The translations under genes were made by a program, and so were the position numbers. DNA of 29,389 nt from a virus, in the IMG/VR virus record IMGVR_UViG_3300042502_000163, positions 1-29,389 of that record; one strand, written 5' to 3'. Of this stretch, positions 1 to 6,809 are shown in pieces (positions within the stretch are counted from its first letter, which is position 1; every line of letters begins with the position of its first letter). The notes under the pieces are model-generated. The model worked only from the letters and a program-made list of their open reading frames with translations, was not told the origin of the DNA and searched no databases.

Positions 1-127
1 ATTCCCGCTATTGATGTATCTAATTTTCAAGATACAAAAATTGCGTTAAATGTTTCTAATGGGCAGTTAATGATAACTACGATTTTAACATACGCAGATG
101 AAGCAGCTGCTACAACGGCTGGGCTTT
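1..127. repeat. terminal direct repeat, left copy (circular overlap)
   Basis: Bases 1-127 are identical to 29263-29389. The repeat lies inside a coding sequence that stays in frame across it. A length of 127 is also a common assembler k-mer size, so this is most simply the overlap left when a circular or circularly permuted genome is written linearly. A real terminal repeat of the packaged DNA is less likely. Confidence 0.9.
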
Positions 128-180
128 TAACAGGAACTCTATACGGAACTCCAACGGGCGAGGTAAGAATCAAACTATAA
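1..180 (+). CDS. C-terminal end of the tail-tip/baseplate-like protein that starts at 26908
   Basis: This is the last part of the gene that starts at 26908 and runs off the right edge. Frame 1 is open from base 1 to TAA at 178-180. Position 29263, identical to base 1, lies exactly 785 codons after the ATG at 26908, so the frame is kept across the join. The joined protein is 844 aa. Its last residues (TYADEAAATTAGLLTGTLY, then a GEVRIKL end) resemble a short C-terminal segment that I recall from many phage structural proteins of Bacteroidota. The join is seen in the sequence; the tail role is inferred from context. Confidence 0.85.
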   Translation: MPAIDVSNFQDTKIALNVSNGQLMITTILTYADEAAATTAGLLTGTLYGTPTGEVRIKL

Positions 181-181
181 A

Positions 182-213
182 CAAACAAAACCCTTTAGAA
201 TAACATTATAGTT
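182..213 (+). promoter_or_regulatory. late two-part signal, copy 1 (before the tape measure gene)
   Basis: CAAACA at 182-187, 16 bases, CATTATAG at 204-211, TT, then ATG at 214. The same parts at the same spacing precede the starts at 3919, 6474 and 25478. There is no Shine-Dalgarno box. It could be a phage-specific promoter whose transcript starts close to the ATG, or less likely a translation signal. Confidence 0.55.
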
Positions 214-2193
214 ATGGCAAACAATCCCGTAGAGATACCAATAAAGTTAAACGGACTAGGACAAATAAAGTCTGAGTTAAGAGCGTTAAAAGGAGAATTA
301 GCAAGTGCTACCGACCCCAAGCAAATGGCAGAACTCGCAGAAAAAGCGGGAGAACTTAGCGACAGATTAAAAGACGCAAACGAGAAAGTTGCGGTTTTTG
401 CTAGTGGTTCTAAATTCGAGCAAACATCAAACGCTTTCGGGTTAATGAAATCACAGTTAATGGACATGGATTTCGAAGGTGCTGCGGAATCGGCTAAGAT
501 GTTTTCCTCTACGTTAACTTCAATCTCGCCTAAGGCAATCGGTGCGCAGTTAAAAGGTCTTGTTTCTGTTGTTGGTACGTTAGGGAAAGCGTTCATGACT
601 TTCGGTATGCAGTTACTTTTAAACCCTATCTTTCTTTTGATTGTCGTTATTACTGCGATAGTTGCAGCGGTCATTTGGTTTGCACACAAAATGGGGTGGC
701 TAGCTAAAATCTTCAAGGTAGTTAAAGATGCTTTACAACCTTTGATTGATGCGATTAAATGGTTTTTAGATTTGATTGGTTTGACTAACTACGCACAGGA
801 AGAACGAACTGCAAAAGCGTTAGAGGGCTACAAGAAAGAGAAGGAAGCGATGGAGAAAATCGGTCATCAAATAGACAATAAAATCTTGCTACTTGAAGCC
901 GAAGGAAAATCTACCCTAGCCCTACGAATCGAAAAGAATAAAATGTTTTTAGCGGATGCCAAAGCAAATGCAGAAGCAATGAAAGCCATGACTAGCATGA
1001 TGGATTCTAGTTCTACAATGGGCAAGGCTTACGGAGATTTAACACAAACCGCAGACGATACTTTTGTACAACTTAAAGCCGAAGAGATAAAACTAACTCA
1101 AGAGGTAAAAGCTGAAAACAAGAAACGTGCGGATGACAATAAAGCATATCAAAAAGATAGACTAGATGCACAACGTTTAATTAGAGACTTGACCGTTGCT
1201 CAAATGGAAGAGGGAATAAACAAAGAATTAGAACTAAACAAAATCAAATATCAACGTTTAATTGTTGACACTAACGCTAACGAGAAATACACCGCAAATG
1301 AAAAGTTGAAAATTAACGCATTGTATGCTGAACAACAACGAATCGAAGCATTAAAGTTGTATCAAAAACAAGCGGATGAATTACAAGCAAGCATTAAAGC
1401 ACATGACCAAAAAGTACTAGAAGAAAAAAAGAAACTTGAAGAGGAGGAAAAATTAAGATTAGCAGAGCAACAAAAGCTAGCATCTGAAACTTTAGGAACT
1501 GAGCAAAGCAGAGAACTAGATAAACTGAAAGAAGAATACGCTGCTAAGTATTTACTAGCAAAAGATAACTTTGCTTTGACATATGCTTTAACGGAAGAGG
1601 AGAAAAAGAAACAAGCAGAAATCAATGAACGTTACCGACTAGCGGAGATTGAAAAAGAGCAAGCGTTGAGAGATGCTAAAATCTCTTTTGTAGGTCAAAC
1701 TGTTGAGGGTATCGGAGAACTTGGTAAGCTATTCATAAACGACCAAAAGAAACTCGAGAAAGTAAATAAAGCGATGGCGTTAGTTCAAATAGGAATTGAT
1801 ACGGCTAAAGCGATTTCTGCATTAGTTGCTACTGCTCAAGCTAACCCATTAAACTCATTAACGTTTGGTGGTGCGGGACTTGCTCAATACGCTTCGGGTA
1901 TTATTCAAATCATTACAAACATCGCAAAGGCTAAAGCATTACTATCAAATCCTAGCGCATCTGTAAGCGGTGGTAGTTCAGGAGGTGGCGGTGGTGCAAG
2001 TGGTGGCGGTACAAATGCCGAAGCTATGCAACCTCAATTTAATATGTTTGGCTCTGCGGGTAACGCTAACACAATCAACGCAAGCGGACAACCGAATAGT
2101 AATAACATCACAGTAACTGCTGTGGTATCTGAGACCGAGATAACAAGTACTCAAAATAACATCAACCGAATTAAAGAATCCGCTTCTCTATAA
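214..2193 (+). CDS. tape measure protein
   Basis: The 659 aa protein fits a siphovirus tape measure protein, which sets tail length and is chaperoned during tail assembly. The N-terminal 60 residues are an amphipathic start with many charged heptads. A hydrophobic stretch at about residues 133-157 could be a membrane-penetrating segment. A long Lys/Glu/Ala-rich coiled coil covers roughly 190-480. A further Ala/Gly-rich hydrophobic region lies near 515-570, followed by a Gly/Ser-rich linker near 580-600. By the usual rule of about 1.5 angstrom per residue the tail would be near 100 nm. It lies between the tail-tip genes and a gp10-like gene whose ATG overlaps its stop. The start is supported by the late signal directly upstream. 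This length is short for the family but common in 30 kb phages. Confidence 0.85.
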   Translation: MANNPVEIPIKLNGLGQIKSELRALKGELASATDPKQMAELAEKAGELSDRLKDANEKVAVFASGSKFEQTSNAFGLMKSQLMDMDFEGAAESAKMFSSTLTSISPKAIGAQLKGLVSVVGTLGKAFMTFGMQLLLNPIFLLIVVITAIVAAVIWFAHKMGWLAKIFKVVKDALQPLIDAIKWFLDLIGLTNYAQEERTAKALEGYKKEKEAMEKIGHQIDNKILLLEAEGKSTLALRIEKNKMFLADAKANAEAMKAMTSMMDSSSTMGKAYGDLTQTADDTFVQLKAEEIKLTQEVKAENKKRADDNKAYQKDRLDAQRLIRDLTVAQMEEGINKELELNKIKYQRLIVDTNANEKYTANEKLKINALYAEQQRIEALKLYQKQADELQASIKAHDQKVLEEKKKLEEEEKLRLAEQQKLASETLGTEQSRELDKLKEEYAAKYLLAKDNFALTYALTEEEKKKQAEINERYRLAEIEKEQALRDAKISFVGQTVEGIGELGKLFINDQKKLEKVNKAMALVQIGIDTAKAISALVATAQANPLNSLTFGGAGLAQYASGIIQIITNIAKAKALLSNPSASVSGGSSGGGGGASGGGTNAEAMQPQFNMFGSAGNANTINASGQPNSNNITVTAVVSETEITSTQNNINRIKESASL

Positions 2194-2618
2194 TGGCTAC
2201 ATTCAAGGTAAAATACGCAACAAGAAACAAACTAGCAAAGGCTTTACAACAAGAAGTAAGGAAACTTGGCTTAGTTGATACGGGAGCGTTGTACGATTCA
2301 ATACGAATATCTGCAATGACAGGAGACGAGTTCAATAGAATTGATATAACCGTAAACGCGTTGTACTATTATTTCTTTTTAGATGAGGGAACTATTTACA
2401 TTGACCCGTACAATATAACGGATGCTTGGCTAGCTAGTTCAAAAGTTCAAAATATTATTAGTGAGATAGTACAAGAATACATTCAATGGCAGTTTGAGAA
2501 ATACCCACTTTTAGAAATGGCTAGAATCTTAAACAACCCTAGAGTATTTGTTAGCTTTAATTGGATTGATGAACAAGCACTACCGTACAAACTACCGAAA
2601 CGAAATATACAGAATTAA
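2193..2618 (+). CDS. HK97 gp10-like tail completion/neck protein
   Basis: The 141 aa protein carries the GLVDTGALYDSI segment near residues 25-37, the signature-like part of HK97 gp10-type proteins that connect or complete the tail at the neck. A second conserved-looking part is the YYYFFLDEGT stretch at about 58-67, where gp10 proteins often have a Y/F-rich strand and an EyGT-like turn. The ATG overlaps the tape measure stop by one base (taATG), implying coupled translation. Its TAA at 2616-2618 is interleaved with the TAA of the opposing minus-strand gene. The family is recognised from motif and position; the exact role is inferred. Confidence 0.7.
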   Translation: MATFKVKYATRNKLAKALQQEVRKLGLVDTGALYDSIRISAMTGDEFNRIDITVNALYYYFFLDEGTIYIDPYNITDAWLASSKVQNIISEIVQEYIQWQFEKYPLLEMARILNNPRVFVSFNWIDEQALPYKLPKRNIQN

Positions 2619-3340
2619 GTTTCTGTGTCTTTCTTCATGGATAGCATATTAAAGGCAAAGATTAAATTCATGCCTAAGACCTTTTCCATGTTTGTGATAT
2701 CTTCGTTTGCTAGTATGTAGATTGTTTTTTCCCAAGCCCATTTCGACATCTTCATTTCTGCTTCTAGTTCTTTACGGTCTTCGGGTTCGACTTCTTGTAA
2801 ATCCTCTTCTGTAATCGGTTCGTCAAATAGATTTGAATAGGTGTTTAGAAAGTTTTCTCGCCATTGTAGATAAGATGTAACAACACCGTAAACAGAATTA
2901 ATTGATAGGTTTAGAAATTCTTTAGAGCGTTCTTCTAAATCGTATTCGTGTGGCTCATAAGATAAATGCTTCCACTCATCAACTCGTGTTTGCTTGTAAA
3001 GGATAGCGCAAATAATCGGTAAGTATTCGATATAGTCTTTTGTAACGTAGTACTCTAAATCTAGAAACTCCTCTACCTTAATTTTGTTTAGTGGTTTAAG
3101 TTGATATTCAAGAATTGATTGTGCTGGCATTTTGTTAGGCTCAGATTGCACGAAAGAAATCCTAGCAAGGAGCGTGCTAAATTCGTCAAGTTCTAAATCT
3201 TCAAGGTCTTCGGTAGGTACATCAGCAAGAACTCCTAAGAGTTCAAGCTGACTTTCAAAGTTAGAATCCATGTTTACTGATTTTCTAGCTTCGATGTACT
3301 GTGCTACCGTTACATCATTCCACGACTTCGGTAACTTCAT
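2615..3340 (-). CDS. probable tail assembly chaperone-like protein (second of a paralogous pair)
   Basis: A 241 aa acidic, helical protein without signal peptide or membrane segment. It starts with a short KLPKSWNDVTVAQYIEA-type segment, then LELLGVLADVP, then an EF(S/L)-rich helix, a KPLNKIKVEEFLDLEYY strand-helix and a conserved-looking SINSVYGVVTSYLQW part. Proteins of this build are common beside tail genes in Bacteroidota phages. The position next to the tape measure is where tail assembly chaperones (the gpG/gpGT role) are found. It overlaps the upstream gene by 26 bases in a different frame, and its ATG lies inside that gene. The chaperone role is inferred from context only; no activity motif is visible. 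Confidence 0.55.
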   Translation of the reverse strand: MKLPKSWNDVTVAQYIEARKSVNMDSNFESQLELLGVLADVPTEDLEDLELDEFSTLLARISFVQSEPNKMPAQSILEYQLKPLNKIKVEEFLDLEYYVTKDYIEYLPIICAILYKQTRVDEWKHLSYEPHEYDLEERSKEFLNLSINSVYGVVTSYLQWRENFLNTYSNLFDEPITEEDLQEVEPEDRKELEAEMKMSKWAWEKTIYILANEDITNMEKVLGMNLIFAFNMLSMKKDTET

Positions 3341-3857
3341 TTTGAGAGATTAGTTTACGAGATACTGCAACAACGTAAGGCACGACCAACGTAGCACTCA
3401 AATCTTTAAACAACTTTTCCTTGTGTTTAAGATGTGCGTTTTCGTAGTGTTCTGCGTTGGTTAAATCGGTGCGCTTAAATATGATTGCCATTAAACGAGC
3501 AAAGTAGTTAGTATTGTCTTTACCCATTGCTTTCTCTATCATTTTCAAATCACGAACTTTCAACTTAAACTCATCCTCATACGCTCGGTATGTGTAACCA
3601 TCTAACTCAAATTCTTGAGTCATTTCAATATCGTTAATCGCTTGTGTATCGTTAAACAATTTCACGTAATCAATGAACTCCTGAAACTCCATGTCATTTA
3701 CCTCAGAAGATGGAACGCCCAAGAAGATAAACAAGTCTGCCCACTTCTCAAATTTATCTAGTTCTTCATCGTTTAGAATCTTACTTACTTTCTCGAATTG
3801 GTCAAGCGTCAACTCTGCGATGTCGTTATTAATTTGATAACCTCTAATTTCTACCAT
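3315..3857 (-). CDS. probable tail assembly chaperone-like protein (first of a paralogous pair)
   Basis: A 180 aa acidic, helical protein. Its parts follow the same order as in the next gene: a LTLDQFEKVSKIL start helix, ADLFIFLGVPSSEV, an acidic EFQEFIDYVKLF helix, FKLKVRDLKMIEKAM, FARLMAIIFKRTDL, and a final ATLVVPYVVAVSRKLI helix. The match suggests a remote tandem duplication. This gene and the next are the only minus-strand genes in the genome. They have their own host-type promoter about 15-45 bases upstream. The tail chaperone role is inferred from position between capsid and tape measure genes. The ATG at 3857 is the first after that promoter. Confidence 0.55.
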   Translation of the reverse strand: MVEIRGYQINNDIAELTLDQFEKVSKILNDEELDKFEKWADLFIFLGVPSSEVNDMEFQEFIDYVKLFNDTQAINDIEMTQEFELDGYTYRAYEDEFKLKVRDLKMIEKAMGKDNTNYFARLMAIIFKRTDLTNAEHYENAHLKHKEKLFKDLSATLVVPYVVAVSRKLISQNEVTEVVE

Positions 3858-3870
3858 AGTAATTTTTTTT

Positions 3871-3901
3871 CAAATATACAAATTTTTGAACACTTGACAA
3901 A
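3871..3901 (-). promoter_or_regulatory. Bacteroidota-type promoter for the minus-strand pair
   Basis: Read on the minus strand, TTTG (3901-3898), a 19-base spacer and TATATTTG (3878-3871) match the -33 TTTG and -7 TAnnTTTG elements of Bacteroidota primary-sigma promoters. Transcription would start near 3866, about ten bases before the ATG at 3857. The -33 part lies inside the divergent late signal at 3887-3918. Confidence 0.7.
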
Positions 3902-3918
3902 TAGTTTTCATTATTGTT
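3887..3918 (+). promoter_or_regulatory. late two-part signal, copy 2 (before the protease gene)
   Basis: TGAACA at 3887-3892, 16 bases, CATTATTG at 3909-3916, TT, then ATG at 3919. It differs from copies 3 and 4 at one base in each element. It overlaps the minus-strand host-type promoter. Confidence 0.5.
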
Positions 3919-4887
3919 ATGGCAAATGATTTACCTATTTATAAAATCACTATTGACGAGGAATATTCTGAGGGCAACGCTTTAGGAATAGAGCAAGTAG
4001 CATTCACTGCTAAGCCTGCGATTATGGTTAAGGGTATGGCATTTTCTAGTACACAATCGTTTGAGTTTAAAGATGAACCTAAGATGAGAATCGTAGCACC
4101 TGCCATGATTCCAATGGATATCTACAGAAATGACGATGGAGAAGAGTACTACGTACAATTTACAGAAGCTGAGATTGAAAATATATTCTCAGACTTTATG
4201 CAGAACCTAAACAATAAAGACCTTTTTAACTTAGAGCATGACGCTGGGGAAACAGTACCCGCTTACATTCTTGAAGCGTGGCTAGTTGAAAATCCTAAAG
4301 TAGATAAAGCGTTTACATCTTATGGTATTGAAGTACCTAAAGGGACATTGATGCTAACGGCTCAAGTAACTGATTCAAAGTACTATGAGCAACTAGTTAA
4401 AAAAGGTCAAGTAGGCTTCAGTATCGAAGGATTCTTGGGTCTTAAATTATCGCAATTAAAAACCAAATATAGTATGAAGTTACCCGATGGAGAACATCTA
4501 ATCGAAGGCAAAATCTACATTGTAACAGATGGCGAGATTGTTGAAGTGAAAGATGCACCTGTTGAGGAAGCAATGTCAACTGAAGAGGCAGTAGTCGAAG
4601 AAGAAGTGACAATGGCAACCGAAACAGAAGAAGAGGTAGTAACCGAAGAAGAAGTTGTAGAAGAAGAAGTGGCAATGGCAGTTGATGCTACCGCAGACGC
4701 TGAAGCAGTTTTGGCTATCGTTACACCAATCTTAGACGAGCGAATCAACGAAGTATTGCAGTTGATAGCAGAGATTAAAAACATGATGCCTATTGTAGAA
4801 GAGGTGGAAGTGGAAGAAGAAATTGCAATGCGCAAATTATCAGTAAATGAGCGATTCACAGCGTTCAGAGAAACATTTAAAAAATAA
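3919..4887 (+). CDS. XkdF-like prohead protease with C-terminal scaffold-like region
   Basis: The 322 aa protein has an N-terminal domain (about 1-190) like the XkdF group of phage capsid serine proteases. His107 sits in NLEHDAG and Ser168 in GQVGFSIEGF, the expected His and Ser parts of such an active site, and the EAWLVENPKVDKAF and PKGTLMLTAQV segments are typical. Residues about 215-300 are very acidic and helical, and the end (KLSVNERFTAF) may be a capsid-binding tip, so the protein may be protease and scaffold in one chain. Three acidic repeats of the type EEE(V/I)(T/A)M begin at residues 227, 248 and 299 and could be self-cleavage sites. It lies six bases before the major capsid gene. 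The protease call is good; the scaffold call is inferred. Confidence 0.8.
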   Translation: MANDLPIYKITIDEEYSEGNALGIEQVAFTAKPAIMVKGMAFSSTQSFEFKDEPKMRIVAPAMIPMDIYRNDDGEEYYVQFTEAEIENIFSDFMQNLNNKDLFNLEHDAGETVPAYILEAWLVENPKVDKAFTSYGIEVPKGTLMLTAQVTDSKYYEQLVKKGQVGFSIEGFLGLKLSQLKTKYSMKLPDGEHLIEGKIYIVTDGEIVEVKDAPVEEAMSTEEAVVEEEVTMATETEEEVVTEEEVVEEEVAMAVDATADAEAVLAIVTPILDERINEVLQLIAEIKNMMPIVEEVEVEEEIAMRKLSVNERFTAFRETFKK

Positions 4888-4892
4888 TAAAA

Positions 4893-5810
4893 ATGGAAAG
4901 AAATTTAAAATTTAATTTGGACATCGAAACAAATGCTTTGTTGTGTCCTAACCCTAACGAGTTCTATTCTCGTGCTTACCTTACAGAAGACTTAGTAGAT
5001 AACTATCGCACTTTGCCAGGTATCAAATCAGAAACAAAATTAGCAAACGTTACTTTTGGAAACATCTTACAAGCATCTACTTGTAACTTCTCAGCACCTA
5101 CTGACAACCTAGATGCAATTGACATTACAGTATGTCCTTTGTCTGCAATGGCTCAACTTTGCCAATTCGACTTAGAGCAGTCATTTTTATCTTTGCAGAT
5201 GGCTCAAGGTTCAAATGGAGACTTTACAGTTGCTTCATTCATGAACTACTATTGGAATGAGATGTCAATGCAAATCCAAGAAGATTTAGAGTTGATTCGT
5301 TGGCAAGGAGACACAGGAAGCGGAGACGATACTTTAGCTTTGTGTGATGGTTACATCAAAAAGTTATTAGCTGACGCTGGAGTTGTTGATGTTGCAAATG
5401 TTGCTATTACTTCTTCAAACGTTATAGCACAATTAACTGCAATTTTGAACGCTGCACCTGCATCAATCAAACGTAAAAAAGCAGACTTACGTTTCTACGT
5501 TTCTTCAAACATTGCTACTGCTTATGAATTAGCTGCTGCAACGGGTAACACTCAAACATACGTTACGCTTCCTTTAGCTTTGACTTTCTTAGGAATTAAG
5601 ATGGTAGTTGCTGAGGGTATGCCAAACGATACTGCGGTCTTGACTTTGAAAAATAACCTTATCTATGCATTCGATGCAGAAGGAGATTCAAGAGCATTGA
5701 AAGCGGTTAACTTGAATGATTCAGTTGCTGAGCCATATTTGAGAACTCGTGCTAACTTGAAAGTTGGATTTGCTTACACGAACCCTACAGAAATCGTTCT
5801 TTACTCTTAA
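4893..5810 (+). CDS. major capsid protein (HK97 fold)
   Basis: The 305 aa protein directly follows the protease/scaffold gene and is followed at once by a strong terminator, the usual setting of the highly expressed major capsid gene. It has no membrane or signal segment. A helical region with EMSMQIQEDLELIRWQGD near 120-140 resembles the spine helix region of HK97-type capsid proteins. The end (RTRANLKVGFAYTNPTEIVLY) resembles the P-domain and C-terminal strand of capsid proteins of phages in this phylum. Codon use here is among the least A+T-biased in the window, as expected for an abundant protein. The start is the ATG after an A-rich stretch without Shine-Dalgarno box. Confidence 0.85.
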   Translation: MERNLKFNLDIETNALLCPNPNEFYSRAYLTEDLVDNYRTLPGIKSETKLANVTFGNILQASTCNFSAPTDNLDAIDITVCPLSAMAQLCQFDLEQSFLSLQMAQGSNGDFTVASFMNYYWNEMSMQIQEDLELIRWQGDTGSGDDTLALCDGYIKKLLADAGVVDVANVAITSSNVIAQLTAILNAAPASIKRKKADLRFYVSSNIATAYELAAATGNTQTYVTLPLALTFLGIKMVVAEGMPNDTAVLTLKNNLIYAFDAEGDSRALKAVNLNDSVAEPYLRTRANLKVGFAYTNPTEIVLYS

Positions 5811-5831
5811 TAAGAACTAATACTAACTAAG

Positions 5832-5862
5832 AAGGGTGGTGCAATATACACCGCCCTTTTTT
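5832..5862 (+). terminator. rho-independent terminator after the major capsid gene
   Basis: A 10-pair stem (5832-5841 with 5849-5858, one G-U pair), a 7-base loop and six T at 5857-5862. It lies 21 bases after the capsid stop and probably limits readthrough into the tail tube gene. Confidence 0.9.
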
Positions 5863-5875
5863 AATATAAAAATAT

Positions 5876-6388
5876 ATGGCTTGTAACACACTAGAAAGCA
5901 TTGCTAAAGGATGCGATGGAAACTTAGGAGGGATAGTAGCGGTATACATTAATGACCAAGCAAACGTAACATCTATTACAGAAACGGATGCAACTTGGAC
6001 TATTGATGAAATTACTACAACTGCACCTTACGAAGTATTTGAGTTTCGTAGAAATACAGGAAACTACACAGAAGAAAGTGCGATTGACTTAGTAAACGGT
6101 TCATCTTTCGTAACGGGTACACTTAACTTGATGTTCTCACGTAGAGAGGCAATTGTTTCTCGTGCTATTAAAATCTTAGGCGAAGGTCAAAGAGATTTAT
6201 CGGTTATCGCAAAAGATGCAAACGGTAAATATTGGTACTTCCCTTATGCGCAAGTAAGCGCAACAGGCGAAGGTTCAGGAACAATGAAAGCAGATGGTTC
6301 TAAATATTCTGTTACGTTGATTGCTGAAAATCCATACCTTGCTAAAGAAGTAGATAGCACAATCATTGCTGAATTAATCGCAGTGTAA
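5876..6388 (+). CDS. major tail tube protein
   Basis: The 170 aa protein begins MACNTLESIAKGC and looks beta-rich throughout, with the segments YEVFEFRRNTGNYTEES, GTLNLMFSRREA and GKYWYFPYAQVSATGEGSG. These fit siphovirus tail tube proteins, especially the G(x)YW(x)FPY...G type common in Bacteroidota phages. The length is normal for the family. It lies between two terminator hairpins and so may be a separate, strongly expressed unit. No late signal of the 214/3919 type is visible before it, so it probably relies on readthrough or an unseen promoter. The position after the capsid gene supports the call. Confidence 0.75.
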   Translation: MACNTLESIAKGCDGNLGGIVAVYINDQANVTSITETDATWTIDEITTTAPYEVFEFRRNTGNYTEESAIDLVNGSSFVTGTLNLMFSRREAIVSRAIKILGEGQRDLSVIAKDANGKYWYFPYAQVSATGEGSGTMKADGSKYSVTLIAENPYLAKEVDSTIIAELIAV

Positions 6389-6405
6389 TAACCTACTCGT
6401 AAATA

Positions 6406-6442
6406 AGAAGCCCTCATCTTAATTGGTGGGGGTTTTCTTTTT
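6406..6442 (+). terminator. probable terminator after the tail tube gene
   Basis: GAAGCCCTCA around 6407-6416 can pair with the TGGGGG and TTTTC stretch at 6426-6437, with one bulge and G-U pairs, followed by T-rich sequence. It is weaker than the hairpin at 5832. It directly precedes the late signal at 6442. Confidence 0.65.
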
Positions 6443-6473
6443 AAACAACTTTCACTTTTCAATCATTATAGTT
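6442..6473 (+). promoter_or_regulatory. late two-part signal, copy 3 (before the connector/portal genes)
   Basis: TAAACA at 6442-6447, 16 bases, CATTATAG at 6464-6471, TT, then ATG at 6474. It matches copy 4 in both elements and in spacing. Confidence 0.6.
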
Positions 6474-6809
6474 ATGATTTATATTAACAAGGGAGAAGTA
6501 AACACTATTGTATTAACCTTAACGGAAGATACAACCATTTCAAATCCTTACTATTTGTTTGTATTTCAAAACGAGTATAATCTACAATCGGATAAAATCT
6601 ATTGGATTGGAACAGATACAAGTGCTTATAAAAATAGATACAATTTATTTACGCTTGAAGAGGGAGAGGATTTAACATTTGTAAAAGGTCAATTCACATA
6701 CTCAGTTTATGAAAGTGCAACACCGCCCGAAGATGAAACAGGACTAACTTTAGTTGAAGAGGGTAGAATGGTAGTAGCAGGGGAAGATATTAATTCAATT
6801 TACGATTAA
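6474..6809 (+). CDS. small structural protein upstream of the portal, function unknown
   Basis: A 111 aa, beta-rich, acidic protein starting MIYINKGEVNTIVLTL. An upstream in-frame start at 6423 would add 17 hydrophobic residues, but it would begin inside the terminator hairpin. The ATG at 6474 is preferred because the late signal ends there, as it does at three other genes. Alternating strands (PYYLFVFQNE, KIYWIGTD, GQFTYSVYES) suggest a single beta-sandwich domain, such as an accessory head or neck protein. It ends immediately before the portal ATG. I recall similar proteins beside portal genes in Bacteroidota phages but no tested role. Confidence 0.7.
   Translation: MIYINKGEVNTIVLTLTEDTTISNPYYLFVFQNEYNLQSDKIYWIGTDTSAYKNRYNLFTLEEGEDLTFVKGQFTYSVYESATPPEDETGLTLVEEGRMVVAGEDINSIYD

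Noticed and set aside
1-127. 127-base repeat as attachment site or long terminal repeat
   Set aside because: It lies inside one gene that stays in frame across it and there is no integrase; circular overlap explains it fully.
195-716. 173 aa minus-strand open frame opposite the tape measure start
   Set aside because: It overlaps the late signal and the tape measure start, and is rich in Cys, Ser and Phe as expected of an antisense frame.
1966-2015. GGT/GGC-rich repeat
   Set aside because: It encodes the Gly/Ser linker near the end of the tape measure protein; not a mobile element or CRISPR.
4442-4859. Two minus-strand open frames rich in Leu or Ser/Thr opposite the protease gene
   Set aside because: They are the complement of the GAA/GAG/GTA-rich acidic region; the composition is that of a shadow frame and there is no promoter or start context.
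6423-6473. Longer start for the protein at 6474
   Set aside because: It would begin in the terminator hairpin and run through the late signal; the added residues are hydrophobic and unlike the rest of the protein.
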